Origin: Fulvivirga ulvae
GTDB lineage: Bacteria; Bacteroidota; Bacteroidia; Cytophagales; Cyclobacteriaceae
Direction: 5' to 3'
Assembly (NCBI RefSeq): GCF_021389975.1
Contig: NZ_CP089981.1
Coordinates: 3,311,501 to 3,375,500 of the forward strand
Length of the DNA: 64,000 nucleotides
Shown here: piece after piece, positions 27,299 to 36,930 of the stretch
How the letters are laid out: every line of letters begins with the position of its first letter
Numbering within the stretch: the first letter of the stretch is position 1
Translations under genes and position numbers: made by a program
Notes under the pieces: model-generated
The model's database searches: none
What the model was told of the DNA's origin: nothing
What the model saw: the letters and a program-made list of their open reading frames with translations, nothing else

Positions 27299-28130
27299 GT
27301 TGATCGGTTTTGCGGTAGTGCTGAAATCGCTGTTGGTCAATACATTTAATCCTGCACCAGATGAGTTTCAAGGCAATAGGGGTGAATATAGTAAGGGAGC
27401 CTTGTGTGTTATTGAAAATTTCCCGGAGAGCTCCGGGTTAGAAACCTATCAGGACAGTTTACTGATTACCCATAACGACAGTGGAGGCCAAAGCGCACTT
27501 TTTGTGTTGAACCTTAACGGAAACATTATAGACACCCTTTATGTGGCAGTCGGAAATCGGGACTGGGAAGATATAACACAGGATGATAAAGGGAACTATT
27601 ATATTGGTGATTTCGGAAATAATTCAAACAGACGAAGGAACCTGGTGATTTATAAATACAATATTGTCGATAAACAGGCTTCAGAAATACACTTTAGTTA
27701 CAGCGATCAGGAGCAATTCCCGCCCGAAAAGCAGCAGATGAATTATGATGTAGAAGCCATGTGCTGGCATGCCGGTAAATTGCATTTATTTACAAAGAAC
27801 AGAGGTAAGAAGCTGGTGAATCACTACATTTTACCAGACCAGCCGGGAGAATATCGTGTGAGCCCTGAAGAAAGCTTATACCTGCCTAATCTTATAACAG
27901 GAGCAGACATCAACAGGTCGGGTAACCTTCTGGCCCTCGCGAGTTATGGACGCATCTATTTATTTAAAATATCTGAGGATAATACGTTCTTCAAAGGTAG
28001 ATACAAAGCATTAAGGTTTGTACGTGGTGCTCAAATGGAAGGACTGGTTTTTGTCTCAGACACTGATTTTGTGACTTCAAATGAGACGGGCAAGCTTTTC
28101 TATTTCTCTAAGAAGGATTATAATTTATAA
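27285..28130 (+). CDS. Exported propeller-like protein of unknown function
   Basis: A 281-residue protein starting inside the helicase 3' end (14 bp overlap, different frame), so translation is probably coupled. Hydrophobic N-terminus LKFKLIGFAVVLKSLLVNTFN could be a signal peptide. The remainder is rich in short strands with repeated aromatic-Asp patterns (DSLLITHNDSGGQSALFVLNLNG; DWEDITQDDKGNYYIGDFGNN; LITGADINRSGNLLALASYGRIYLF; MEGLVFVSDTDFVTSNETG), which suggests a beta-propeller similar to SdiA-regulated or esterase-like phytase families. I do not recognise a specific function. It converges with the ion channel gene with a 6-bp overlap. Confidence 0.75.
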   Translation: MLKFKLIGFAVVLKSLLVNTFNPAPDEFQGNRGEYSKGALCVIENFPESSGLETYQDSLLITHNDSGGQSALFVLNLNGNIIDTLYVAVGNRDWEDITQDDKGNYYIGDFGNNSNRRRNLVIYKYNIVDKQASEIHFSYSDQEQFPPEKQQMNYDVEAMCWHAGKLHLFTKNRGKKLVNHYILPDQPGEYRVSPEESLYLPNLITGADINRSGNLLALASYGRIYLFKISEDNTFFKGRYKALRFVRGAQMEGLVFVSDTDFVTSNETGKLFYFSKKDYNL

Positions 28131-28952
28131 TCTTCCACCACATTTTTTACAATAAGCTGCATCACTGTCGTGGCCTTCGGCTCCGCAATGTTGGCATGCT
28201 TGTGTTGTGATCGGGTGGAGGTCTTTTACTTTATTCATTTCTGCTGAAACAATACCTGTTGGGACCGCTATGATACCATATCCCAGTATCATGATCAGGG
28301 TTGCGAGTGCCTGACCGAGTACAGTTTGCGGAGCAATATCACCATAGCCCACGGTGGTCAGGGTTACTACTGCCCAGTATATACTTTTGGGGATACTGGT
28401 AAAACCATTTTCACCACCTTCTATGAGGTACATAGAAGTACCCAGCACTACTGTCATGGCAAAGACAGCTCCAATAAATACAATGATCTTTGGCCGACTG
28501 GCTTTTAGAGCTGAAGCCAGTTGCGATGCTTCTCCCAGGAAGCGGGCTAATTTGAACACCCTGAACACCCTTAGAAGCCTGATACTTCTAATGACCAGAA
28601 GCGATTGTGCCCCCACAAAAATAAGGCTTAGAAATGTAGGTAGAATGGACAAAAGATCAACTATACCAAAAAAGCTAACGGCATATTTTCCCGGTTTAGT
28701 AATTACCACTAATCTGGCTATATACTCAATGGTGAAAAGTGCTGTAAAAAACCACTCTATAATATAAAGGATATCCCCATACTCTGCTTTGATACTGGAA
28801 ACACTTTCCAGCATTACGGCTATCACACTCAGCAGGATGGCTACGAGCAATATGACATCAAAAGCTTTGCCTTCGGACGTGTCGGCTTCAAAAATTACTT
28901 CATGAAGATATTCTTTCCAGCCTTGCTTTGATGTATTTTTGGACTGTTCCAT
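28125..28952 (-). CDS. Voltage-sensor potassium channel with C-terminal zinc ribbon
   Basis: A 275-residue six-TM ion channel. The S4 voltage sensor RSIRLLRVFRVFKLARFL (about 110-127) carries Arg/Lys every third residue. The pore helix and selectivity filter are TLTTVGYGDIAP (near 200), characteristic of K+ selectivity. After S6 the tail holds two Cys pairs, CQHCG and CKKCGG (about 252-272), forming a probable zinc ribbon. Topology resembles KvAP-like bacterial Kv channels. Its 3' end overlaps the gene at 27285-28130 by 6 bp in convergent orientation. The channel assignment is firm; the zinc ribbon's role (tetramer contact or sensing) is unknown. Confidence 0.92.
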   Translation of the reverse strand: MEQSKNTSKQGWKEYLHEVIFEADTSEGKAFDVILLVAILLSVIAVMLESVSSIKAEYGDILYIIEWFFTALFTIEYIARLVVITKPGKYAVSFFGIVDLLSILPTFLSLIFVGAQSLLVIRSIRLLRVFRVFKLARFLGEASQLASALKASRPKIIVFIGAVFAMTVVLGTSMYLIEGGENGFTSIPKSIYWAVVTLTTVGYGDIAPQTVLGQALATLIMILGYGIIAVPTGIVSAEMNKVKDLHPITTQACQHCGAEGHDSDAAYCKKCGGRL

Positions 28953-29005
28953 GGAGTGCTAAAATGCTTTTTTAGGGTGTTAAAGTCAATGTAATCAGGA
29001 GAAAT

Positions 29006-29046
29006 AAAAAAAGCTGTCTCTGTACTATCAACATGAAACAGCTTTT
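29006..29046 (-). terminator. Terminator of the CHAT-domain gene
   Basis: Read on the minus strand: AAAAGCTGT and ACAGCTTTTTT arms around a 21-nt loop, ending in a T run, 20 bp after the stop codon. Confidence 0.75.
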
Positions 29047-29066
29047 CTTGTTTGCAAAGAAACCTG

Positions 29067-32000
29067 CTAATCCAGGCCTATCATGATAAACGATCCCCAA
29101 TAAATAGGGTCAGGGTATTCCGTTCTTAGTTCCTTTTTTGCTTCGATGAATGATTGCCTTTTTTTACCAGTCTCCAGCCATTTTTTGTAGAATTTGGTCA
29201 TTAGCAATTGAGTTGCCCGGTCATCGACTTTAAACATACTCATGATCAGGGTTTTGGCACCCGCTACCAAAAAGGCACGTTGCAGGCCGTATACACCTTC
29301 TCCTACCGCCAGTTCCCCCAGTCCTGTTTCGCAGGCGCTCAATACAACCAGCTCGGTCTGATCAAGGTTGAGGTTCATAGCTTCATAGGCTGTAAGTATC
29401 CCATTTTCAAGATTATAGTTGTAGGCTGTCTTATTCAAAAGATCTCCTGCACCGGTTAGCAAAAGACCCGTCCGAAGTAATGGATTTTGAGCTGCCTCCG
29501 ATTCACTTTGCATGATCTCCTGCGAGGTTTCCAATTCCTTAACAGGTGTGAAAAAACCATGCGTGGCAATGTGGAAGACTTTTGGATTATCCAACCTTTT
29601 GATTTGCTCTTCATTGGCTTCCTGCTCCATATAGGAGGTTGTGGTCCAGCCTTTGTTGCTTAGCAGGTCTCTAAGCTCGCGCACTTCGCGCTCTGTGCCG
29701 GGCAGAGCATTTATATCACCCGAATTAGAGGCCATATAAAAAGCCGGATTTCCAAACATAGAGGCCCTTTTTTCTTCCTGGACCAATTGTGTCTTTACCT
29801 GTCTGAGATAAATATCTTTTGTGTTGCTTACCAGTATGATATTCGAATTGTCTATAACATATTTCTCATCGCTGACAGGTATAGCCTCCAGGTTAATCTG
29901 GTTGTAGACACCGTCGGCAGAGAGGTAAATGGTAGGATAGGCACCGGCAATGTTTTTTAACGGTGCCCAGTAATTGTCATAAGAGTACCTGTCCTTTACC
30001 TTAAAAGTGATGCTGTTTCGGTAAAACTTAAATAATTTATTCTCCAGGTCATGGCCATTTTTGATCAGCACCACTTCCGGCTCGGGTTGCTCTTTTTCAT
30101 GCTTGATGTAAATGGCTGCATACACCACTGAATCTGTAAATACATGGTCGAAATAGCGATATCTTACCATCTCAATGGCTATCTCGTTAGGCTTGAGGGC
30201 CTTTTGTACATTTTGCCATACGATAGTTTTGTCTTCGAAACTTGAGCTAAACAGCTCTGATTTTTGGCTCAGGTCTTTTTCCAGTTGCTCTACCTCATGA
30301 GCAAGTGCGACAGGGTCGATCTGATTTTCAGTGAGCTGTTCCACGCTCATTGAAAGTACATTTGTGAGGTGCTCCTTTTTGGCCAGCCAGTCATTATATT
30401 TACTTTTAAGCTCTTCGTCGCTGCTGGTTAGTATTCTTTCTCTGATCTTAATCGAAGAGTTTAACAAAATAGCTTTTGTCAGTAATGCGTTGTTATATAC
30501 TGAGCCAATAACCTTTTTATCAGTATCCTTCAGGTTAAAGGCCAGCGTGTTGTAAAACTCGAAATCAGGCCTGATAGTATTCCAGTATTTGGCTTTTTCC
30601 CTTTCACTCAGTGCCGGGAAGAAATCACGGATAAAGTTTCCATAATTTACCAGTGCCTCTTCAATGAATTTTTTTGCATTGCGGCTGTCACCCTCCATAT
30701 AGTATACTTTGCTTAGCTTGGAAAGTATCTTCACATATTCAGGATGGTTGTTATTAAAGAATTTTTCGTAAAGCTTTTTGGCTTTCTCATAGTTCTCTTC
30801 AGCAAGATCAAATTTGCGTTGCAGGTAATAGATATCACCGGTAAGAGTATAAATACTTGCTGCATTGATGTTATTTCTACGGCCAACTTTTGATACCCAT
30901 ATGTTTTCAGCCAGTGTAAGGGCATTAAAGGCTTCATCGAACCTTCTTTGGGAAATATAGACTTTGGAGAGCTCTGTTAAAATGTTGGCGTACTGAGGGT
31001 TTCGGTTTCCCAATTTGCCGGCAATTATATTTTTGGCTTCGTCCATCAGTTTCTCCACTTCTCTCAGGTTGTCACCTTTATAAAAACGAATGAGAGCAAG
31101 CTGTGTAATAGAATTACCTACATCTACATGTTGACGTCCAAATTGTGCTTCCTGGATCTTAATTGCACGCTCCACGTTGGCCTGGGCTTTATCGTAATCA
31201 CCAATGCTTGTATATATTTCCGAAAGCAGCAGAAGCGAAGGGGCCATTTTGGAAGAATTGCTTCCGAAAATACTTTCCGCGATAGCCAGTGAGCGTTGGG
31301 CTGTTTTTTCAGCCTCAGGGTATTCACCTGATATTAATTTTAACCTGCCTTTGTTAACCAAAGGAGCAACAAGTTTTCTTGATTGGCGGCCATATCGTAC
31401 TTCGTAAGTAGTAATAAGCTTTTGTAAAAGCCTTTCAGTCTCGGTATACCTTCCAAGGGTAATGTACAGACTCGCCAGTTCCTCGGTAGCATTGAGCTCA
31501 TTATAATTTACAGTAGATTCAGCCCTGGTCAGTAGCTTCTGGGATCGTTCCAGTGTTTCTTCAGCATCATCAAACAATCCCTGGATGGCTTTTAATTTGG
31601 CGCTTGTTTCCATAGCGTTGACATAGTCAGCTACACGCTTCTCATTACGTCTTTCCCTTTCCAGTATTTCTGTGGATTTGCTGATATTTTCCTGTGCCTT
31701 GTCGTACTCTCCCAGTTTGATCTGTAACCTGGCTATTTCATTAAGCTCAACACCATAATCGGGATCCTGATCGTCGTATTTGGAGCGGGCAGCGTCAAGA
31801 GCCTTGTCAAGAGTGGCAGAAGCTTTGGCATATTGATCAGTATTTTCATAGAAAGTAGAGATATGGTTGAGTATGTTGACATAATCTTTATGCCATGGGT
31901 CGATCTCCTTGCTTACGATTTTAAAGAAGCTTTCATTATAGATATTCTCGGCCTCTTTGATCTTGTCGGTAAAGTCGAGGTAGTAATTCGCCAGTTCAAT

Positions 32001-33302
32001 TTTTGCCAGGTGGTATTCCGGTGAGTTTTCTCCATACAATGCTTTCTTGATTTCTATGATATCAGTGAGGTTTTTTTCTGCCGCCAGAAAGTTCTGGTTT
32101 TGTCTGGCCAGCCGGTACAGAAAATCCAGTATATCAATGGTCTTTTTGTGGTTTCTGGGGAGAGCCCGCGTGGAGGCAAGTATGGCATTGGCCTGGTTTT
32201 CGAGATTTTTGGTTCTTTCTTTAACAAGCTTGGAGTCAAATTCAAGGGTTTCAAGGTTGAGATAATGCAGGCTGCTTTTGGAGAAATTTCTCTTTATGGC
32301 CTTCTCATACTCCACCTTCAGATTACGGTATTTGGCTTTGTTGTCATTAAGCAAATACTGTTTTAAAAGTGCCTCAAAAAGTTCAAAAGCAAGGTAATGC
32401 GATTCTTCGTGTTGTCTTTTGAGGTTTGATAAGGATTTTTCAAACTTAATGTTGTTGGGCATCTTTTCTACGTCTATACCATTTTCAACCAGAAGTTTGC
32501 CATGTAAAAACTGGTTGTTGATATAGTAAACACTGGTATTACCCAGATTCGAACTGATCCATTCTTCTGCCCTTACAAACGCGCTGTCAGCACTGTTGTA
32601 GTTGCCTTTTTTTCGAAATGTATTGGCTTTTAGGGTCAGTAAGGTGGCGTAGTCACCCAGTCGCTCACCTATCTCTTCTTCAGAAAGCCTCCTGGTCTTT
32701 AGTTTTCCTGATTCATCTACATAAGTCTCCTTCAGCACCGCTCTGCTTTGGAAGTAATCCAGCTGATTATTAATAAACGAAAGTGCCTGCCTGTAATAAC
32801 CCTGCCCGGAGAGCACTTCAGCACGCGTCAGATTTATTTGTGCCTGCATTTTATCATCTAACTGGTCAGACGATTTTAATGTTTTCTCCGCTGCCTCTAC
32901 ATGCTCCTGGGCACTAACATAGTTGCCATAATGTGCCAGGATCTCAGCTATTTCCAGTTGGTTTCTGGCATGTTTTACACTATGTTCTCCATTAACAGCC
33001 ATACTGACCTGCAGCGCCTGCTGAATGCTGTTATCAAACTCTACAAGTACCCCCACAGCCAAATTAAACCGGGCTTCTCTAAGGTAGTATTGCGGCATGT
33101 ATTCGTTATTGGTGCCGAGTTTTTTTGATAATTTTTTCTTGAATTTGGCTAAGGTCTTCTTCGCTTTTACATAGTCGCCTTCTTCATATTGGGCATCAGC
33201 TTTGTTGAGATATTTGTCCCAATTCTGGGCATAACCCACAGAAAATGATAATAGAAGTGCAAGGGCGATACATGTCTTCAAGCTTTTGAAATTAAAATCC
33301 AT
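29067..33302 (-). CDS. Secreted TPR-CHAT domain protein (caspase-like fold)
   Basis: A 1411-residue protein. Signal peptide MDFNFKSLKTCIALALLLSFSVGYAQ suggests export. Residues about 25-900 are tandem tetratricopeptide repeats (many copies of the type YDKAQENISKSTEILE and FDEAFNALTLAE), followed by a helical linker and a C-terminal CHAT domain (about 1080-1411). The putative catalytic dyad is His1248 (HIATHGFF) and Cys1324 (LSACETGLG), the latter followed by GEGVYGLQRAFLVAGAKTLIMSMFKVDD, a CHAT hallmark. CHAT proteins are distant relatives of caspases and separases; some are defence proteases activated by partner proteins, but those are cytoplasmic. An exported TPR-CHAT protein is common in Cytophagales, with unknown targets. 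Monocistronic, with its own terminator. Confidence 0.92.
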   Translation of the reverse strand: MDFNFKSLKTCIALALLLSFSVGYAQNWDKYLNKADAQYEEGDYVKAKKTLAKFKKKLSKKLGTNNEYMPQYYLREARFNLAVGVLVEFDNSIQQALQVSMAVNGEHSVKHARNQLEIAEILAHYGNYVSAQEHVEAAEKTLKSSDQLDDKMQAQINLTRAEVLSGQGYYRQALSFINNQLDYFQSRAVLKETYVDESGKLKTRRLSEEEIGERLGDYATLLTLKANTFRKKGNYNSADSAFVRAEEWISSNLGNTSVYYINNQFLHGKLLVENGIDVEKMPNNIKFEKSLSNLKRQHEESHYLAFELFEALLKQYLLNDNKAKYRNLKVEYEKAIKRNFSKSSLHYLNLETLEFDSKLVKERTKNLENQANAILASTRALPRNHKKTIDILDFLYRLARQNQNFLAAEKNLTDIIEIKKALYGENSPEYHLAKIELANYYLDFTDKIKEAENIYNESFFKIVSKEIDPWHKDYVNILNHISTFYENTDQYAKASATLDKALDAARSKYDDQDPDYGVELNEIARLQIKLGEYDKAQENISKSTEILERERRNEKRVADYVNAMETSAKLKAIQGLFDDAEETLERSQKLLTRAESTVNYNELNATEELASLYITLGRYTETERLLQKLITTYEVRYGRQSRKLVAPLVNKGRLKLISGEYPEAEKTAQRSLAIAESIFGSNSSKMAPSLLLLSEIYTSIGDYDKAQANVERAIKIQEAQFGRQHVDVGNSITQLALIRFYKGDNLREVEKLMDEAKNIIAGKLGNRNPQYANILTELSKVYISQRRFDEAFNALTLAENIWVSKVGRRNNINAASIYTLTGDIYYLQRKFDLAEENYEKAKKLYEKFFNNNHPEYVKILSKLSKVYYMEGDSRNAKKFIEEALVNYGNFIRDFFPALSEREKAKYWNTIRPDFEFYNTLAFNLKDTDKKVIGSVYNNALLTKAILLNSSIKIRERILTSSDEELKSKYNDWLAKKEHLTNVLSMSVEQLTENQIDPVALAHEVEQLEKDLSQKSELFSSSFEDKTIVWQNVQKALKPNEIAIEMVRYRYFDHVFTDSVVYAAIYIKHEKEQPEPEVVLIKNGHDLENKLFKFYRNSITFKVKDRYSYDNYWAPLKNIAGAYPTIYLSADGVYNQINLEAIPVSDEKYVIDNSNIILVSNTKDIYLRQVKTQLVQEEKRASMFGNPAFYMASNSGDINALPGTEREVRELRDLLSNKGWTTTSYMEQEANEEQIKRLDNPKVFHIATHGFFTPVKELETSQEIMQSESEAAQNPLLRTGLLLTGAGDLLNKTAYNYNLENGILTAYEAMNLNLDQTELVVLSACETGLGELAVGEGVYGLQRAFLVAGAKTLIMSMFKVDDRATQLLMTKFYKKWLETGKKRQSFIEAKKELRTEYPDPIYWGSFIMIGLD

Positions 33303-33369
33303 GACACGTGTATTTAAGTTTAGGGTAGGTTTTTCCTATATAAATATAATGATTTAGATTATTAATTTT

Positions 33370-35496
33370 TTAGCTTTTCAATAATTTGTTCAGGATGTCC
33401 TTAGCTGCTTCGGCAATTACTGTTCCCGGCCCAAATATTCCGCTCACTCCGGCTTTGTAGAGATAGTCATAGTCTTTTGGAGGAATAACACCTCCCGCAA
33501 TAACCATGATATCTTCCCTGCCGAGTTTTTTTAGTGCATTGATCAACTCAGGCACCAGTGTTTTATGGCCTGCAGCAAGGCTGGAGGCTCCGATTACGTG
33601 TACATCATTTTCTGCGGCTTGCTGGGCCACCTCTTCCGGAGTTTGAAACAATGGTCCGATATCCACATCGAAGCCAAGGTCTGCAAAACTGGTAGCAATA
33701 ACTTTTGCCCCCCTGTCATGGCCATCCTGACCCATTTTGGCCACCATTATTCGCGGTCTTCTGCCTTCTTCTTCTGCAAATTTGTCCGAGAGTACTTTAG
33801 CTTCTTTAAAGTTGTTGTCCATTTTCGCTTCTCCTGAATATACACCTGATATTGATCTTATAGTAGCTTTATGACGACCATAAACCTCCTCCATGGCGTC
33901 AGAAATCTCGCCCAGCGTTGCTCTTTTTCTTGCAGCATCCACCGCCAGCTCTAACAGGTTGCCATTGCCGGATTTCGCAGTTTCTGTTATAGCCCGAAGT
34001 GATTCCTGAACTTCTTCCTGATTACGCTCAGCCTTAAGTTTATTTAATCGTTCTATTTGTTGGTTCCTCACACGGGTGTTATCCACTTCCAGAATATCAA
34101 AGTCCGGTTCTTCATCAGTTTGATATTTATTCACACCCACAATAATATCTTTTCCGGAATCAATCCTGGCCTGTTTTCGGGCTGCAGCTTCTTCAATCCT
34201 CATTTTGGGTACACCGCTTTCTATGGCCTTGGCCATACCTCCCAGTTCTTCCACCTCCTCAATCAACGCCCAGGCTTTATCTACAAGCTCGGCGGTAAGG
34301 CTTTCAACATAGTAGGAGCCTCCCCAGGGGTCGACTACGCGGGTAATACCGGTTTCATTTTGAAGGTAGAGTTGTGTATTACGAGCTATACGGGCTGAAA
34401 AGTCAGTTGGCAGAGCTATGGCTTCATCCAGGGCATTGGTATGCAATGATTGCGTATGACCTAATGCTGCTGCCAGAGCCTCAACGCAGGTGCGGGTTAC
34501 ATTATTATAAGGATCCTGTTCCGTTAAACTCCAGCCAGAAGTCTGGCAGTGCGTCCTTAAGGCCATTGATTTCGGATCTTTTGGGTTAAACTGTTTCACA
34601 ATTTTTGCCCAGAGCAACCTCCCCGCTCTCATTTTGGCAATTTCCATAAAATGGTTCATGCCGATGGCCCAGAAGAATGACAGGCGCGGAGCAAATACAT
34701 CGATGTCCATACCGGCATTAATTCCCGTTCTGAGGTACTCCATTCCGTCGGCCAGCGTATAGGCAAGCTCTATGTCCGCGGTAGCACCAGCCTCCTGCAT
34801 ATGGTACCCGCTAATGCTTATGGAGTTGAACCGGGGCATGTTTCTGGAGGTGTATTCAAAAATGTCGGCAATGATCTTCATGGATGGGAGTGGAGGATAT
34901 ATGTATGTATTCCTTACCATAAACTCCTTTAGAATGTCATTTTGTATGGTTCCGCTAAGCTGCTCAGGTTTTACACCCTGCTCTTCGGCAGCAGCTATGT
35001 AAAATGCCATCACCGGCAGCACGGCACCATTCATAGTCATGGAAACAGACATTTTATCGAGAGGGATCTGATCGAAGAGCACCTTCATATCCAGCACCGA
35101 ATCTATGGCTACCCCGGCTTTGCCGACATCACCGGCTACCCTTGGATGGTCAGAATCATAGCCACGGTGTGTAGCCAGATCAAATGCTACAGAAAGTCCT
35201 TTCTGGCCCGCTGCCAGGTTTCTTCTGTAAAACGCATTGGACTCTTCTGCTGTAGAGAAACCTGCATATTGGCGTATAGTCCAGGGTCTGCCGGCATACA
35301 TGGTTGAATACGGTCCTCTCAGGTAAGGCGGTATGCCCGCTGAGAAACCGGTATGTTCAAGCTTTTCAAAATCTTTCTTTGAGTAATATGACTGTATATC
35401 TATTTTTTCGGCAGATGCTGTAGTAGTAGACTGATGTGAATTTTCCTTTTTTGGAGTAAATTCATTATATTTTATATGGGTAAAATCTGGTTGCAT
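33370..35496 (-). CDS. mutB: Methylmalonyl-CoA mutase, large (catalytic) subunit
   Basis: A 708-residue adenosylcobalamin enzyme that interconverts methylmalonyl-CoA and succinyl-CoA. N-terminal substrate barrel: PYLRGPYSTMYAGRPWTIRQYAGFSTAEESNAFYR, SVSMTMNGAVLPVMAFYI, GTIQNDILKEFMVRNTYIYPP, RTHCQTSGWSL. C-terminal B12 domain: RIMVAKMGQDGHDRGAKV containing the DxHxxG motif whose His ligates cobalt (near residue 595), and IGASSLAAGH. Length is typical. It lies 6 bp after the small subunit, so the two form an operon. Confidence 0.97.
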   Translation of the reverse strand: MQPDFTHIKYNEFTPKKENSHQSTTTASAEKIDIQSYYSKKDFEKLEHTGFSAGIPPYLRGPYSTMYAGRPWTIRQYAGFSTAEESNAFYRRNLAAGQKGLSVAFDLATHRGYDSDHPRVAGDVGKAGVAIDSVLDMKVLFDQIPLDKMSVSMTMNGAVLPVMAFYIAAAEEQGVKPEQLSGTIQNDILKEFMVRNTYIYPPLPSMKIIADIFEYTSRNMPRFNSISISGYHMQEAGATADIELAYTLADGMEYLRTGINAGMDIDVFAPRLSFFWAIGMNHFMEIAKMRAGRLLWAKIVKQFNPKDPKSMALRTHCQTSGWSLTEQDPYNNVTRTCVEALAAALGHTQSLHTNALDEAIALPTDFSARIARNTQLYLQNETGITRVVDPWGGSYYVESLTAELVDKAWALIEEVEELGGMAKAIESGVPKMRIEEAAARKQARIDSGKDIIVGVNKYQTDEEPDFDILEVDNTRVRNQQIERLNKLKAERNQEEVQESLRAITETAKSGNGNLLELAVDAARKRATLGEISDAMEEVYGRHKATIRSISGVYSGEAKMDNNFKEAKVLSDKFAEEEGRRPRIMVAKMGQDGHDRGAKVIATSFADLGFDVDIGPLFQTPEEVAQQAAENDVHVIGASSLAAGHKTLVPELINALKKLGREDIMVIAGGVIPPKDYDYLYKAGVSGIFGPGTVIAEAAKDILNKLLKS

Positions 35497-35502
35497 ATGG
35501 AG

Positions 35503-36663
35503 TTATTGTATCTTTTCTTTTTCCTGTTTTACTTTTTGTTGAAACTTAAGCCAGGCTTCCCGGGCCAGCTTATCGGTAAGTACTTCCAGGTAGTAAGACC
35601 CTGCGGCAGGATCAGTGGTTTTATTAAAATAAGACTCTTCTTTTAGAATAGAACTTACATTACGGGCGATCCTTACCATGAGCGTATTGCCATAGTCTTC
35701 CGGCTCGGTCAACAGACTGTCGCACCCTCCTAATATTGCAGACATGGCCGCGGTGGTTGATTTTAGCATGTTGGCATGAGGCTGATATTTTTCTTCTGCC
35801 CATGCAGGCGAAACACAATGTATGTGCAGGTCTTCAGGGTTAAAGTCGTCAGCTTTATAAGCGTGGCTCAGCTGGAAATACAGACTCCTCAATGCCCTTG
35901 TTTTAGCTATCTCACCAAAGTAGTCTTTTGATACCAGGGAACTGAAAGAGATCTTTGAAGTGATCTGACGAATATCGAATTCAGCAGCATCCAAAGTGTT
36001 GATTACCGAAACAGCCGTATGAAGTAAGTCGGCAATGGCGGTTGAAATGTCTTTTTCCCCGGAACTAATGTTCAGAGACAGCCCGGGAAAATTAATGATA
36101 GCTTTGAATACTTCGAGATAATTACCAGTGGTCCGGTTGGGCTCATTTAAAAAAATAATGCCCGATATACTTTGGTGATCGATGCCCCTATCGTCAATTA
36201 AGTCAGTGTAGTTATATAAATGCTGTTTAAAGTCGGCTCCCACTACGAAGGAAACACTGCAATAGTCTAATAAAATGTCATAAAGCAAATCGGTAAGTAA
36301 GACATTTTGTGTATGAGTCAGGTCAAAAATGAGGCCGTCAGCACCGTTATTGAGGGCTTCCAGTGCTTGCTTATTTGCTGCTTTAGAGTCGTTTACAATT
36401 ATTTTTTGGAGGTTCTCCCAGTACCGGTTCTCACCCGTAGGGTTTTCTTTTAAAATAAGCCTGTTCTGAAATTTTTCAATTCCTTTAATGGATTTCAGAT
36501 CGCTTTCGTCATAGTAGGGCTCAAGGGTGATTTTGTCGTTAAAATTCCAGTTATATTTTTCAAAAACATCTTCCCCTTTCAGGTCAGAGGTGGCTTTTTT
36601 TATCCAGTCCTCTTTTGGAGAGTTTTTAAAGTCAATAAATAAATTTTCTTGTCGTTCACTCAT
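35503..36663 (-). CDS. mutA: Methylmalonyl-CoA mutase, small subunit (short form)
   Basis: A 386-residue homologue of the mutase barrel domain. Landmarks: EDWIKKATSDLKGEDVFEKYNW at the N-terminus, LEPYYDESDLKSIKG, HIHCVSPAWAEEKYQPHANMLKSTTAAMSAILGGCDSLL and NVSSILKEESYFNKTTDPAAGSYYLE at the C-terminus. It lacks a DxHxxG cobalamin motif and ends where the B12 domain of longer MutA proteins would begin. In the heterodimer only MutB is catalytic, so this subunit is presumably structural. Starts the mutAB operon, divergent from dnaA across a 267-bp gap. Confidence 0.92.
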   Translation of the reverse strand: MSERQENLFIDFKNSPKEDWIKKATSDLKGEDVFEKYNWNFNDKITLEPYYDESDLKSIKGIEKFQNRLILKENPTGENRYWENLQKIIVNDSKAANKQALEALNNGADGLIFDLTHTQNVLLTDLLYDILLDYCSVSFVVGADFKQHLYNYTDLIDDRGIDHQSISGIIFLNEPNRTTGNYLEVFKAIINFPGLSLNISSGEKDISTAIADLLHTAVSVINTLDAAEFDIRQITSKISFSSLVSKDYFGEIAKTRALRSLYFQLSHAYKADDFNPEDLHIHCVSPAWAEEKYQPHANMLKSTTAAMSAILGGCDSLLTEPEDYGNTLMVRIARNVSSILKEESYFNKTTDPAAGSYYLEVLTDKLAREAWLKFQQKVKQEKEKIQ

Positions 36664-36930
36664 TAATATATATGTAAGGTTATAAGGTAAAGTTAATTGT
36701 TTTGGATTACTTATGAGAAGTGAGCGAAGATAATATTATTACCCGCGTAGGTAATTCAATTATACATTTTAAAGAATTCGTATTCTTTTATTGGTTTGGG
36801 AAAAATAAGTGTAAAATCTTTGAAAAATAGAGCTATAGAGCGCTTTCATGTTCGTGATTTTTTTCACAAATTTGTTACCCTTTTCTCTTAGAGGGTTTGG
36901 AGATTTACCAATCTTATAGAATTACAATAC

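Noticed and set aside
29067..33302. TPR-CHAT gene as part of a CRISPR-Craspase defence system
   Set aside because: It has a signal peptide, no cas gene nearby, and lies beside housekeeping genes.
36664..36930. Chromosomal origin oriC next to dnaA
   Set aside because: Only one relaxed DnaA box (TTTTTCACA) and no DUE-like 13-mers or box cluster; dnaN and gyrB are absent.
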